Shown: piece by piece, positions 10,265 through 22,613 of the stretch
How positions within the stretch are numbered: position 1 is the first letter of the stretch
Layout: every line of letters begins with the position of its first letter
Assembly (NCBI RefSeq): GCF_009017415.1
Contig: NC_092406.1
Span: forward strand, 4,340,001 to 4,404,000
Reading direction: 5' to 3'
Length of the DNA stretch: 64,000 nt
Origin: Aspergillus flavus
Taxonomy: Eukaryota; Ascomycota; Eurotiomycetes; Eurotiales; Aspergillaceae
Translations under genes and position numbers: made by a program
The notes under the pieces: generated by a model
Seen by the model: only the letters and a program-made list of their open reading frames with translations
Told to the model about the DNA's origin: nothing
Databases searched by the model: none

Positions 10265-11392
10265 ATGCGTCACTTCGATGCCTGGTTACTTCGAGATCCG
10301 TACTCCGTCTTCCACTACTACCCCACCGGACGAAGATGGCAAGAGACTGTTCGTGATTTGATTCAAGAACGCAAGATCTGTGCGCCCACCGTGGATATCT
10401 TTTCTCATGCCTCCTCCACATCATCCAAACCAGTCGACCCATATGCCCGGCCCATGGCATCCCAATCCGACAGCTTATTCTTCCGCAAGCTGCCTGCCGA
10501 AATCCGCCTCATAATTTACAATTATGCCTTCGGCGATGAAGCTATCCATCTAGTCCAATTGAAGGGCAAGATCCGCCATGTCCGGTGCAAGCACCCTTCG
10601 TCGTCGCTCGACCGCAACCGCCGCTGCTGCCCTGTTACCCCAGCCCGCTGGCGGGTCCAGGAGAACTGTACTGCAGGCCAAGGCCACTCCGACAGCGTGC
10701 TCTACCCGCACACCCACGCCTCCCTCCCAGCGTCCCTGAGCAACTCATCGGTGGCCTTGCTGCGCACATGTCGTGCCATATACGCTGAAGCAGCCGACAT
10801 CCTTTACGCCAACGCCGTCTTTGACGTAGACGACCTCCACACCTTCATCGCCTTCTCTCTGATCGTCTGCCCGCAGCGTCTCCGCTCCATCAAGCGCCTC
10901 ACCGTCCAATGGATGCCCATCTGGCAGCCCATGGCCGGCCAGGAGCACAAATCCTCCATCTATTCCCACACTCACAACGACCACCTCTGGGCTCTTTTCT
11001 GGTCCCGGATCGCCGCCCTCCGCGGCCTCGGACAGTTACATCTGAGCCTTGACCTCGGCCGCTTCAGTGGTAACGCCATGGGCCGTGTGATTGGCGGAAA
11101 ACGCCTTCGCCTGGCTATCGATGAGCCCTGGGTTGCCCCGATGTTATGTGTCCGCGGACTCAAGTCGTTCGAGTTGGGCATCACGGCCCGCTGCGACGCT
11201 TACGCCCGGAGAGTGATGGAGCAAGACCTGTGTCGGGATGCCGTGGCTTTGCGAGACGCTCTCCGTGAGCGTATGTGCTCACCGCGAGGCCAGATACCCA
11301 TCGTTCCTGATCCTCAAATGAAGAGGGCGTGTGGCATGGAGGCGGAGGTGGAGAGGAAAATGCGGCCGCGCCTTGCGATCACTGCTGCTTGA
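10265..11392 (+). CDS. DUF7730/2EXR-type F-box-like fungal protein
   Basis: A single exon of 375 residues. Around residue 70 it carries the block 'FFRKLPAEIRLIIYNYAFG', the signature of fungal proteins with an F-box-like 2EXR/DUF7730 head. Further on comes 'ALLRTCRAIYAEAADILYANAVF', the matching second block. A Cys/Arg-rich stretch lies between (about 105-135). The molecular function of the family is not established; a role as an F-box-like adaptor is only suggested by the motif. The start at 10265 is preceded by a pyrimidine-rich leader. No intron is seen. Confidence 0.75.
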   Translation: MRHFDAWLLRDPYSVFHYYPTGRRWQETVRDLIQERKICAPTVDIFSHASSTSSKPVDPYARPMASQSDSLFFRKLPAEIRLIIYNYAFGDEAIHLVQLKGKIRHVRCKHPSSSLDRNRRCCPVTPARWRVQENCTAGQGHSDSVLYPHTHASLPASLSNSSVALLRTCRAIYAEAADILYANAVFDVDDLHTFIAFSLIVCPQRLRSIKRLTVQWMPIWQPMAGQEHKSSIYSHTHNDHLWALFWSRIAALRGLGQLHLSLDLGRFSGNAMGRVIGGKRLRLAIDEPWVAPMLCVRGLKSFELGITARCDAYARRVMEQDLCRDAVALRDALRERMCSPRGQIPIVPDPQMKRACGMEAEVERKMRPRLAITAA

Positions 11393-12625
11393 TCATTCAA
11401 AATTCCCATCAATTCGACAACACACTTTAATATTTCGAAGCAAAGAATACGCATATCAAGCTTGCCAATTGAGGCAGACTCGCGGTAGAAGATAAACGCG
11501 TTACTAAAGCAAAAAGAGAACGGAACAGCAGTTTGCAATACGGAATGAGATACCCTTTGTGCTTGAACTTGTATTTATTTTTCTTTTCCTCATCTTTGCT
11601 TTCTTGGTTGTCCCCATCTTCTTATGACTATACAAGGTAGAACTTGGTTCGAATATGGTCAGCATTTGATCCACGATGGACCTTGTCTCATCTCACCTCT
11701 TGTCCTGTTACATAGATAGATGACATCAAATAGATGCTTCTCACATTTGCCCAAGACAATATGCCAGTTATACGGAGCCAAGAGTGGCAGTTTATGCCAG
11801 CCAACCCACCACCCATCACCCAAGCCTGTGTGCAACGGACCCTTCGCCAGGTCAATCTCCAAGATACTCGATAAAACTCCACATTGAACGCCATAATTGA
11901 TTCCAACAGATATCTATCTAAATCTATCTACAGCCAAGGCAACTTATTAAAGATAGCATCCTGCAATCAATAAACGGAAGAAGAGATAAAAAGAAAATCC
12001 CCCGGCCGACATAAATACAGATCAGAAAAAAAGCAACAGCAGTGGGACAAGTGAAAAACGACGATGAATGAAATGAACCCTTGGCCTTTCCCTAGATTTC
12101 CATACAATTTAACCCAAACTTGGAGACATGCGATTTCTTTCTTGAGCCGACAGGAGGAATGATTATGTGGGCAAATGTCATCGTAATAATAACAACGGTA
12201 TTATCAACCAGAAGGTAAAAAAAAAAAAACGGGAAAAGAAAAACTAGTCGCAACTTTCACTAAGGAAACATTATCACGTATCAACCCATCTGATATAAGA
12301 TCGTCTGATGATGGTCATGGAACTCTGTGGAAGGGGGAAGGGGGAAGGGTGAGTAGATATTGTTGTTTTTCTTCTTCTTTTTTTTTTTTTTCCTTTTCTG
12401 TTTTTTTCTTTCCCAAGCTACCATGAGATAAATGGCAAACTGTCGTTCGTCTTTTCCCTCTTCTTCTTCTCCTTCATCATCATCATCATCATCATTTTGT
12501 TCTCGCTTTCTTTGACCTAACTTGCATGTCCACGGTGAGACATGATAAGCGGTCGCCTGAAAGAAAGACAGACAGAAGAGGAGGATCACGACTTGATAGG
12601 GCTGAACCATGCATGACCCTCTGCC
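11393..12625. other. Convergent intergenic region with TCA and poly-T repeats
   Basis: No gene is seen. A (TCA)n microsatellite lies at about 12474-12496, and a C/T-rich block with a run of T at about 12365-12410. The flanking genes converge here, so 3' UTRs are expected. The frame 12281-12610 on the minus strand is low-complexity (poly-Asp/Glu/Lys) and was rejected. Confidence 0.6.
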
Positions 12626-14228
12626 CTAATTTGTCGCAGCATTGGCGGGCGATTTGAATGGTTCAATGTGGCCGTTGCTGCGTTCCTGCTCAGACTCATG
12701 CTCCTCCTCGCTTGTCGGGGAAGGGGCGCGGCTTTCCAAGAGTGACCGACGGCTGCGCATCTGTGCATATGTCTAGTTAATAACAGTTCAATTTCACTCG
12801 GGTGACAGAATCTCCTTACCCAGGCTCTTACACCTCCAATCAATCCCAAGCTGTACCCGGTTGCAAAGTCTTCATTCCGCCCGTTTCCAATGGGGCTTTC
12901 AGACCGACCCACTGATTCCACCCGTGACAGATGGGTTTTCATGGCACCAGTGGTAGGGCTGACAACGTTTCCTCGTGTACTGCCCATGTCTACACTGTTC
13001 CTCGCGCTCGGTGCCGGGCTGCCAGGCCGGCTATTCTGCCAGAGCTGCCGTAATTCTCGGCCCAGCTCCTGACCCGTGGTTGTCCAGTTGTTCCGGATAT
13101 TGTCCCGAATCTCCGCAACGTGTCGCTTGATTTCCAGTTCGTTCTTCTTAAGCCATGACACGTTCAGCTCCTGTCTCGATGCGCCTCGCTTGAATTGGCG
13201 GGAAATGTACTGGTCGTAGTCGCGGACAATTCTGCAATACAGTCAGCCTTTGGCGCAACACCCCAATAATTGACGGCTATACTCACCTGGTGATGATTCC
13301 CGTGGTGCTGACACCTTCCGTCCTCTGAGTAACCAAAAACTTGCCCTGGGCCTTGATCGGAGCGTAAATATCATCTCCTTCGGCCGCGCCATAGGGCAGG
13401 TCATCATGCGCAACGTAGTCGATTTGGTGCTCATCGAGAAACTCCGGAGTCAACAGCCATGGGCAATTAGGAATCACTTCGTCCACCCATTTACAGTGAC
13501 GAACACTCTCTGCGCGCTCCGCACCACTCAGGACAGTAAGACCCTTCCGGTTATGAGTCTCCTCGTCTCCAGTCACACCGACCATCAGATGCACATCTGG
13601 GAAGGCCTTCTTCGCCTGTTCAAGCTGACGCATATGGCTGTTATGCAAGAAGCCCCATTAGCACCAGTCCAAGTTTTTTCAGAATAGACACGGTAACATA
13701 CCCCACGTGAAACAAATCAAAGACACCATCGGCATACACGCGCACTGGACGCCCCACGGGCGGAGGATTGGTATGGTATCCAACCGGATCCTGCAACCCG
13801 GCCCGCTGAGGTGGCTGCATCATATCCTCGGTCTCCTCAACATCTGCCGTTTTGATCTGTAATCCCGACCGGCCCTTGCTTTGGTTTTCGATATCGCTGC
13901 TGGCAACTGTCGTTTCTGACGGCTCGCCTGGATCTTCTTTGCTGAGCGCCGAGGGTTCCTCGGTGGCAGGACCATTGGTTTGCTCGCCAGCCGCTGAGCT
14001 CTTCCGAGCCCGTTTCGATGGCGGAACATTGCCCGCTGAAGTTACATCAATTGGTGCCTGTTTCCTGTACTTAACCGACAAGGGAGTATTCGGACCGGTG
14101 GAATCGTCGCCATCTTCGCCCGACGCATCGCGTGATGAAGGTTGCAGAAGGTCAGCGGAGGTTACGTTGGACGGAAGATGTTGGGAAGCACTGCGCTTGC
14201 GCTTTCCTGCCGACGACGGAGAGGACAT
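12626..14228 (-). CDS. PCT1: Choline-phosphate cytidylyltransferase
   Basis: Exons 13702-14228, 13287-13637, 12820-13231 and 12626-12760 give 474 residues. It makes CDP-choline from CTP and phosphocholine, the rate-setting step of the Kennedy pathway (family knowledge). A disordered N-terminus with a basic KRKR-type nuclear signal precedes the catalytic domain. The domain starts 'VRVYADGVFDLFHVGH', so the nucleotidyltransferase HxGH motif falls at residues 174-177. The second signature, RTEGVST, lies at 281-287. It is followed by a charged amphipathic helix ('NELEIKRHVAEIRDNIRN'), the membrane-sensing region, and a Ser/Pro-rich tail. Introns are 64, 55 and 59 nt with GT-AG ends, and the first splits the HVGH motif. 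Confidence 0.96.
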
Positions 14229-14289
14229 TATAATGGAATGGGGAGGTAATGACCGAGGGAGCCCTGCTCTACTTCCGTCGAAAAGGAGG

Positions 14290-14313
14290 TTGTTGTTGTT
14301 GTTGTTGTTGTTG
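14290..14313. repeat. (TTG)8 microsatellite upstream of PCT1
   Basis: Eight TTG units about 60 bp upstream of the PCT1 start; probably in the 5' leader or core promoter. Confidence 0.85.
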
Positions 14314-15087
14314 TGTGCTTTTGAAAAATCGAATGATCAAATTAATCTCAGGGGAGAGGGAGAGATAGAGCTATGAAGGGCAAGAAATAGAGACGCGTTG
14401 GGAGCGCGAAGAGGACAGAGTAGAAATGAGTGATGGGGAAAGGAAAGAAGAAAGCGGGAGGAGTAGGACAAAACACGGGACCCGATTTAATGATTTTAGG
14501 GGTCTTGCTCTTTAGTTTACCCTTCTAGCCCCTAAAACCAATTGATTCATGGGGGTGGAGAGGTGACGGCGGGGAGAGAGAGAGAGAGAAAGTGCGTGAA
14601 AGAGGGAGGACAAGAGGAGAAGGAAAAAGGGAAAAGATCCCGTACTCGTTCTTTTTCTATGTATTATTTATTCTCCTTCTAATTTTCATTGTAGAGAATT
14701 ATTCGACCGGTCTCTTAGAATCATCTATAGTAGACTGTACATACATGAAAGAATAAAATTAAAAAACTAAAAAAGACACCGCGTGGGCGGAGCCCCCAAT
14801 ATGACTCGGTAAGCGTTATTTCCAACATACTTACTAAGTATCCTATACTAGTATAGTACATACCTAAAGCTAAGGGTACCAACGCCATACTATCTCATAC
14901 ATACAGTAAACTGTCAAAACCATTACATGTATTTCCATCTCCTTCTAAAATTGCCCCAACAATTCTCGGTTGGTTCCTCCTACTCCATACCAATGCAATG
15001 TTCTTCTCTTCTCGGCCTTCTCTATATAAGATGGTACTCTTTTCTTTCCCCCTTTCTGGATACCAGTTATACGCTTCATCTTACACT

Positions 15088-15090
<3 letters not shown>

Positions 15091-15125
<35 letters not shown>
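15091..15125. repeat. (TC)n microsatellite, about 17 units
   Basis: An uninterrupted TC dinucleotide run in the PCT1/PP2C intergenic region. Confidence 0.9.
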
Positions 15126-15131
<6 letters not shown>

Positions 15132-15592
15132 CCACTCCTCCGTACATCACTCTGGAATGTGGGTTTCGGCGCATTCGCTCGGCCAAAGATTCTATATCCG
15201 TACGAGTAAAGAATAACAGGACATGAGAAAGATCGCTTGCATCCATCACATTTCCAGAACTCCACTGCTGAAGCATTCGACTAAATGCCATTTCAGCTCT
15301 GACTAAAAGGCCTTCATGCCATTGATTGCTTTCCGGGTACGCCGTCACATGTGCAATAGAACATCTTCGTTCACACTCCCCTGCCGACTTAAGTCTCCCC
15401 GGCTCCGCCTTTTCCCAGGAGCCCCGTTTGGTCCCATTATGCGACCCGGTGCGAATGATAGGAGAGAGCATCGGGTCTCCGGAAAGTGGCGAGGGAGAGC
15501 GAAACCAGACGGAAGTTAATGAACAGGTAGATAAATGGAGCAGAAAGGGCGGAAGAAAGTCAAGGACGTAAAAAGATAAGGAAAAAATTGGA

Positions 15593-15604
15593 GGGGGGGG
15601 GGGG
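15593..15604. repeat. G12 homopolymer
   Basis: A run of twelve G in intergenic DNA; prone to length error or polymorphism. Confidence 0.8.
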
Positions 15605-16015
15605 AATAAATCATAAATATCAAAGTTCATCAATAGTGGGTCGTTTGGCACGATATCTTGTGGAAGGCATGAATGAATCAAGACGTACTCTCGTAAGATC
15701 TGCCGCTCGCGGCTTGAAATGGAAAATGAAAACCTCCTATCCTAAGAGGAACCCTTACAACCCATCCTGCAAGACATGAAAGATACCTGGCCATCTAGGG
15801 ACATAGAAGGTTTCCCGCCACGCGTTCTGCCCCGTTCATTGCCACGAGGGTGTCAACAACAGGGAAAGGGAAGAGGTGACTATTGTGATAAACAGGGAAA
15901 ACAAGGCGAAAGTGGGAGGACATGGGTGCAGGCGGAACAATCATAAAATCACAAGGTTCGTTTCAAAAACCAAAATAACAGAAACGGGGATACAGATGCA
16001 AAGAGCCCATCACAA

Positions 16016-18116
16016 CTACGACGTAGATTTTTCGGGGGCTCCAGAGGTAGAGCTCCCCGCAGGAGTAACGGTTGACTCGGATGTACTAGCAGAAGACCCT
16101 TCTTCAGACTTGGAAGTAGCGTCAGTTTTAGATTGAGGTCCCGGGGTTCCTTCACGCTCATTCCTGGCAGAATCAGGCAATTCGCGTTGCACCTGACTAG
16201 GCAAGTCGCGGTCTTCCTCAGTTTGGTCAAAGAGCTCCTCGTCATTTTGATCAGGGACCAGTTCTGTGCCGTCACCTAGAAGAATAATGCGGCCGGAGCG
16301 AACACTGAAACCACGCGCGCGATCATTTTCCATATCGTAGTCATCCGGGTTTTCTTCAAACTGATTACGGATACCAGGGCCGCGGAATTCAGCTGCATCC
16401 CCGCTCAGTCAGTAGGGGTTGGAGGCCGTAGAATCCTCAAGAGACTTGCCGTATTCGGGAGGAGCGCAAGGGCCGTCGCCTTTGGCCACCCGCTCAGCTA
16501 TCTGATTATACCACTCCTCTTTAGTCCTGCCGTTCAGGAGGCCAATGATTATCATAGTCATGTTGTCACATCCAACCCCACCAGTTTCGCTGTTTGAAGC
16601 CAAGCAGTTGTCCATCATGTTCTCACAAATCCGGTAAAGTTCTTGCTTCGCGGCGATACCGCGGCGGACAAACTCAACCACAGCCTGGGAAGACTGGCAG
16701 TCCCAGATACCTAAAGCTCGATATGAGTGTGCGATTGGCAAAAGAGGTGATCGGGGGAACACTTACCGTCACAGGCTATGACAAGGAATTCATCGTCATC
16801 ACTGAGCTCATGGACTGTCACATCCGGATAAGCGGTCACGATCTGCTGTTCGGGCGCAAGCTCGGGGCTTTTCTTGAACTCGAAATCACCAATGGCTCGT
16901 GACAGGGCCAGGTTTCCGTTCACACGGCCGAAATCGACAAAGCCACCTGCGGCACTGATACGAGCCTTCTCGCCTAAAGTAGTTCATCAGTAAAAGACCA
17001 CGACGAAGAGGCAAGTACATCTAGATATGAGCCACGAACCTTCATTCTGGGGTTTATGATCAAAAGAGAGAGGCTTTGCGCGGCCCTTGACTCCAAGCAC
17101 AGAGCGAGAATCACCCGCATTGGCCTATGTCAGGTTAATGATTGACCAGGCCAACTATAGCTGATCGCTGAGTCGGTCATAAAACATGCTTCACGTACCA
17201 CCCAGATCTTATGTTTTGAGATTACACTGACAGCTGCTGTGCAGCCGGAGACTTCCTCTTCGTATTTCGGGTCTAGCCAAATCAGTCTCTCAGGCCTCGG
17301 CGAAAAGAAAGACGGGAGAAGGGAAGCCCGGGACCCTTGTGGGCAACGCTCACGAACCTTCTAAGATAGCCCGATCGGTAGCTAAGAAACCATCTTTCAG
17401 GGCCTGTTCAATGTCGCCCTTTGCGAATGAATCCTGTTTTGCGACGATCTTGTGCACATTTTCTCCAGCAAACAGTGCGACTTTGTCTCCGCCGTGTCCA
17501 TCGTATACTCCAAAGAAAGCTAGGCGTTTGGCAGGATCCGTTGATGTCTCTTCTGGACTCGTATATTTCGCGTGGAGGTCTAGGACGGCAGCATGAGCAT
17601 CCTCCATGCTGATTCGCCAGCCCTGCATGGCTGAGACGCCGTAGATGCAGCAATCATCTTCGCCCTCGGACGAAGTCTAAAGAGTGTCAGACGACATTAG
17701 CACTAATGAGAACAATTCAGCGCGCAATGCTGTGCGGGCATGGGTTTGTGGACCATCCGCAGGAAATTTTCTTTCCTCATGTGGAGGACCCCGCAGGTGA
17801 GGTGCATCACGATGCGGTGCCTCGAGACCGGATCAACACAAGAGTAATTACAAAAGGAGAACCGCCAGAAAAGTTAATCGGGAATTGAACAGAAAAGAGA
17901 AAGATATATATATATATATATAATTGAAGTAGAGAGATCGTCCGTTGGGGAGCTTGTGGCAGGCCGACCGAGCACCCCTGCGGCCTCAGGACGGAAGGGA
18001 AGGAATTATTGCGTAAGGACATTGCAGTGTGGGGGGGTTCAGAAAGGAAGACCAGAGCAGCAACACTCGGTTTCACGTACCTTATCGACTACTGGTTCTG
18101 ACAAAGTCTGACCCAT
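16016..18116 (-). CDS. PP2C-type protein phosphatase (Ptc2/Ptc3-like)
   Basis: Seven exons (18081-18116, 17358-17676, 17272-17199, 17124-17040, 16973-16767, 16710-16450, 16392-16016) give 452 residues. Metal-binding PP2C motifs are in order: '[11 protein letters not shown]' (residues 31-41), 'GVYDGHGG' (68-75), 'NAGDSRSVL', '[13 protein letters not shown]', '[11 protein letters not shown]' and '[12 protein letters not shown]'. This family removes phosphate from Ser/Thr in stress-MAPK and checkpoint pathways. The start 'MGQTLSEP' has Gly2, compatible with N-myristoylation, as in Ptc2/3 relatives. The C-terminal 100 residues are acidic and Ser/Thr-rich. Intron 1 is unusually long (404 nt) and carries an (AT)n repeat. 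Intron 6 (16393-16449) has no GT donor in the right phase; GCAAGT...GCAG gives the expected join 'PPEY|AEFRGPG'. Confidence 0.93.
16393..16449 (-). other. Probable GC-AG intron in the PP2C gene
   Basis: Read on the minus strand, the donor is G|GCAAGT, an ACTGAC branch-like sequence follows, and the acceptor is GATGCAG. Length is 57 nt. Reading through gives a stop after 'ASNPY'. Splicing restores the C-terminal frame, which is open for a further 125 codons. Confidence 0.8.
17904..17922. repeat. (AT)n repeat inside PP2C intron 1
   Basis: An AT dinucleotide run within the 404-nt first intron of the phosphatase gene. Confidence 0.8.
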
Positions 18117-19536
18117 TATTTCAAATGATCACGATTTAGAGGTTCTGGGAAGACTGTAGGCCAGAAATGCACATGCACAACTCAAAAGCAAAGAGGGAAA
18201 GGGCAAAAAATTCGGGGGGAGGGGGGAAAGTTGTTCTGTCAGAGAGGGGAAGAAGGAAGAGAGCAAAGAATCAGGTGGGCGAGAAAGGGTAAGGGCAGAA
18301 TCGATAGGCGGCGGGCGGGAATGGCCCCAGTGGTCAATCCTCTCTATCACTGGAGCGGGCGAAGAAAATTGAGAACAATCGGGGGTGGGGACCCGGTCCG
18401 AATCTGCTGATGAAATAATCTTCAATAGCTATGAACCACCAAATTACGAAGAACGAGATCTTTGAATGCTTTGCGCGGATAGGAATCAAAGAGAAGATAA
18501 TAAATCACTAACAACAGGGCGGGAAGGAAAGGAAAAGGTAGGAATTGGGGGAGGATGAGAATGGAAGGAAGGAAGGGAAAGAAAATCTCTGGAGTGTCAC
18601 GGGTTTGTACGCATGTATGTATGTGTCTCTGTACGAACAGAGATTTCTTTTCTTTTTTAAATATTGCTTTTCCTCGTTTTGAATTCTAATTTCATTTGCC
18701 TTGTGTTTAGATTTCCTCTCAACAGGCAACCCTCGTCATCTAAAACGAAAAAGGACCCCAACACCAGGCAGACAAGCAGGTAGTAAACGTACATACATAA
18801 GTACATCCACCCATACATACTGTACATACTGTACATACTGTACTGTCGGCGCAGGTGATTTCCGTACCTGTCAGGGTTGAGTAATGACGTTTATCTTACT
18901 CCGTACCACCGCAAGAGATCCCCCTTCTAGAATCGTACTATGAGATCACCCCTGGTGGAATTCAGGAATAAGTTCAATGAACCCTTAAAGAGTAAGACTG
19001 ACGCATGGAACCCAACCGAATTGAATTGACCCTTGGCGGTTTGAAAAGGGGTGCCTTGCTTTTACTCTCGTATTTAATTTAGTACCTCCTCCGTACATAC
19101 GCCGAGGCATTTCCTACCTTTTAATACCGTCGCCAGATGCAGCAGGAGGTCAGGTGTTAAGTTCACCCAGCACCCAACTAATTGCGGTGAGGCAAACATC
19201 AGGCCTTGCTTCATATGTTTGTTTGTGCTGTACATACGTACTGACAAAGTTCACTGGAGAGGTAAGGCAAGGTGCACGCAGATATTAATTGATCTCAATC
19301 TTTACCCTCCTTGCTCGTGCTCCAATTCTCCGACCTTTTCCCCAACCCTATCGGAAATAAGGCCATGTGCACCTCGATGACAGGTCGAGGTAGGCCCACG
19401 AACTGGATTGCTGCATGAACTCATGCTATAACTTTACGCCTAAGAAGGGGAACACAAGCAGAGGGATATCTAAAATCTTGGAGAACACGTATACCCATGG
19501 ATCTCAATATATATATTTCTTAGATGAGAAGTGAAC
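18117..19536. other. Intergenic: PP2C promoter and MFS gene 3' flank
   Basis: No gene is supported. The first 600 bp are purine-rich on the plus strand and should be the phosphatase promoter and leader. TGTACATAC is tandemly repeated at about 18812-18845. ACTCCGTAC and CTCCGTAC motifs lie at about 18899 and 19090. Confidence 0.6.
18812..18845. repeat. Short tandem repeat TGTACATAC
   Basis: A nonamer repeated about three times, itself containing the palindrome GTAC. Confidence 0.75.
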
Positions 19537-21182
19537 TTAACGAGGCGTCCGTACGCTAGACGCGGCCAGTCCTGCCAGCAAAAACAGTATAGCACCCATC
19601 ATGTATGGCAAACCCATCCAGGTACCACCCAAAGTCATGCCTTCTCTAAATGCACTGGCAAGCAACGGTCCAGCAATCATGCTCCCAATCCCCTGGACAA
19701 GAGCGATTGTGGTGTTGAGCGTCCCGATTTGAGACTCTGCAACCAAAGTTGTGGCCACATTGCGGAGGGTGGAATAGAAGCCCCATCCTAAGGCCAGAAT
19801 GGATACGCCGAAGGCGAACAGCACTGGGTGGTCGGCCACTGCCATGATGCCGAATCCAACTGCTAGAATGGCCGCGCTTCCCTGTGTTATTCGAAGATCC
19901 CTGACAGCTGGCGAAAGGTACCGGTTTAAGTAGTGGGAGATAGTTGGTAGCAATAGAAGCAAGACGACGAGGTCGATCATTCCTTTTAGAGAGATGAGAA
20001 AGCTTGCCTAGAGATGATTTGTTAGTGGCTATATTCGGCCCTTTGTCACGCAGCATCGCACCTTTGCCATAGTCCATGAGTAACGCTTGGAAGCATATTG
20101 GATGATCAACTGGAGGGCCTGCCCTCCAACACTAGCCGCCAGGAATGCAATTGAGATAGCTACCGTGTTGACATTTCCCCAGATGAATGCAGTTAAGTGC
20201 ATGATATGGGAACCTGCACTATAGAGGGACCCTTTCCGTTTAGACGATGAGGGTGGCGGGACAAGGCAATCACGCTCCTCCTCTGCCGATTCAGATTCCG
20301 ACTCGTTTAGCGACTTCGGAAGAGTCTCCGGGATAAGTATGGCTGCCAGTAAGCCACAACCCTCACAGAGCCAGCCGAGTAGGAATGGGAGCCACGGCGA
20401 CCAGGACATTAGCCAAGCACTCAGAGGAGTTGCGAGGATCTCGGCAAGTAGAACAGCCGCAAAGAGCACGAAGAATATGTTTGCACTGGACAATGCACAG
20501 GAATTAGTATATCCATTACAGATAGGTGGGGGAGAGACATTTCCATACCGCTGCTCTGCGGGAAAGATGTCTGTGACAATGGTGAAGGCCACAGAGCTGG
20601 CTATTTGAGAACCACCACCACATAATTGAAACAAAGGCGTGAACCAGATAGCTCGAAGAGGAATTGCTTCACTGTACAAGCCTAGGCTAGTTAGCTAGAG
20701 GACATTCACGCTATGTTAAAGTGTCGTCGCGACATACAGATGATACGGATCGCAATCTCCTCCATAAGTAGTCCGGTCATACTTAGCATCGCAATTGGTT
20801 TGCGGCCAATGCGATCCAACAGGAAGCCCAATGGAAGGGCAAGGATGATTCCCGGGATCTGGTCCAAGGTATCCTTCCATCCACTGATCAATGCCAGCTC
20901 CCCCTGTACATCTACAGATTTACAGGGTGTATTATCCGATAAGAACTTTCCATATGGGAGATCGACAAACAGTCCTGGATGAAACTTGCGACAGACGATT
21001 GATTCCATAATCTGAGTCTGTGGAGCGATGGAGAGGAAAGTGCCAAAGTCAAGTGTGACAATGACCGTGCATAACAAAAACAGTGTCCATCGCTTGTGCT
21101 TGTACTCGACGAGTGCTCCGGATGGATGAGTACCTAACAGTGGCGTTGAGATCTCTGAATCGAGATCCTGGCCGGAGACCAT
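19537..21182 (-). CDS. Major facilitator superfamily transporter
   Basis: Exons 20738-21182, 20549-20681, 20062-20485 and 19537-20007 give 490 residues with agreeing phases. There are about twelve hydrophobic segments with a charged central loop (about residues 255-290, Ser/Glu-rich, then 'SSSKRKGSL'). The MFS loop 2-3 signature 'GFLLDRIGRKP' lies after the second to third membrane segment, and 'WRW..YG'-type sugar-porter motifs are absent. MFS proteins move small solutes across membranes; the substrate here cannot be told. Introns of 56, 63 and 54 nt have GTATGT/CTAG, GTATGG/CCAG and GTGCGA/CTAG ends. Its neighbours are not biosynthetic genes, so there is no sign that it belongs to a metabolite cluster. 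Confidence 0.9.
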
Positions 21183-21877
21183 CCTGGCTTCCTTCTTCCT
21201 TCTTCCTTTTCCTTTTCCTATTTAGACTTATTCTCGTTCAGGGTAGAGGTTAATGTTACTATTCGAGAGAGAACAAACTCCGGCTTTAGTAGACCCCAAA
21301 CAACGGGCGTGAAAGAAAGGAAGAGGAGAAGAGGAGAAGAGGAGAAGAGGTAGAAATGGCGGATGCGAAAAGAAGATAAATAAGCACTAAAGCTAGGGTT
21401 CAAGAATAAATGACATAAGGAAATCTCTCTTCCCAATTGTCAGCCCCCCAACAGATTGACACGTCAAATCACTGTTGAGTAGTATCCTATTTAGTTGATT
21501 TGGCCCTTGGGGCATTTTGGTTACCCTTGAACATGAGGATTTTATAAGTTAGGGAAGTCAAGTGATTTAGGGTTGGTTCTTTGAACGGGGCTTCTCATTG
21601 TACACTTTCAAAGGAACAATACTAAGGGCAAATCTCTCACCATATGCAATAATTATTTGGTCCTTTATCGTCCTCGGCTTTCTTCTTGATTGGCGCTAAC
21701 CCAAGCCAAAGCGCAGTGATCCAGTAAGGGCTTCGCATGGTCGCATCGAAGGCACGCAAAGTGAGATGAATGGAACAGGCTGATTGGATGTGTGAGGTAC
21801 TAAGCAAGATCTCTGGACTGATGATCTATATAGCACGTAAAGTTACCTTTCTTGATTATCTAATCTCTTCTTTAACG
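21183..21877. other. MFS gene promoter and flank of the repeat island
   Basis: GAAGAG-type repeats lie close to the gene (about 21315-21350). The rest has ordinary base composition and no gene. A/T content rises sharply from about 21890. Confidence 0.6.
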
Positions 21878-21927
21878 TAACGTAATTGGTAAATAAGCAA
21901 GTCATATAAATAAGTGGATTAACGCGC
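21878..21927. repeat. TA target site and left terminal inverted repeat
   Basis: TA at 21878-21879, then the TIR starting ACGTAATTGGTAAATA and reaching AACGCGC at 21921-21927. Confidence 0.7.
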
Positions 21928-22613
21928 TGCTATATTAAAAATTAAAATAGTTAAAATACTATAAATTTAGACTTCTATATAAAAATAAATAGTTCTATTA
22001 ATTTAAATAATATATAATTTTATAATTTTATATATTATAATTAAAATATTTAAATAAAATATATTTAGAAACTAATTTAATAAATAGAGATTTATCTATT
22101 TATATAGCTTTATCTATTTAATTTTAATATTTAATAAAGATTTAGACTTTAAATATTAATATATTTTTTTAAAAAATAATTTATTTAATAAAATATTTTT
22201 ATTTTTTAAACTATTTTTTATATATAGTTTAATATTATTTTAATTAATATTTTAATATTATTATATTATTTATAAAATTTATTTAATATTTTTAATTAAT
22301 TAATTTAAATTAATTTTAATAGATAAATTAAAATTATAAAATTAATTTTTAAATAATTTTTTAAATATAGATTTTAATTTTTTTAATTATTTAATTATAT
22401 AAAATATTTTAAATATTAAACTATTTTAATTACTAAATCTATTATTTAAAAATATAGAGATTTTAAATTAAATTATTAATTAAAAAAAATATTTTTAAAA
22501 AATAGAAAAATTAAATTAATAATTTTAAAAATATTATATATATTATTATTAATAAAGATTTTTATATAAATTTTAAAATAAATCTTTAAAAATTTAATTT
22601 TATTAATATAATT

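Larger units (their letters stand above)
14229..16015. other. Long gene-poor region between PCT1 and PP2C genes
   Basis: About 1.8 kb without a supported gene. It holds the PCT1 promoter (with (TTG)8 at 14290-14313), GA-rich stretches near 14575-14640, a long (TC)n run and a G12 run. A 201-residue minus-strand frame (15076-15681) runs through the TC repeat and shows no recognised family. Confidence 0.6.

Noticed and set aside
12281..12610. 109-residue minus-strand frame with poly-Asp, poly-Glu and poly-Lys
   Set aside because: Product of TCA, CTT and T-run microsatellites in the 3' region of PCT1.
15076..15681. 201-residue minus-strand frame
   Set aside because: It runs through the TC microsatellite (Arg-Glu repeats) and poly-Pro. 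Part of it looks gene-like, but no family, splice or start evidence supports it.
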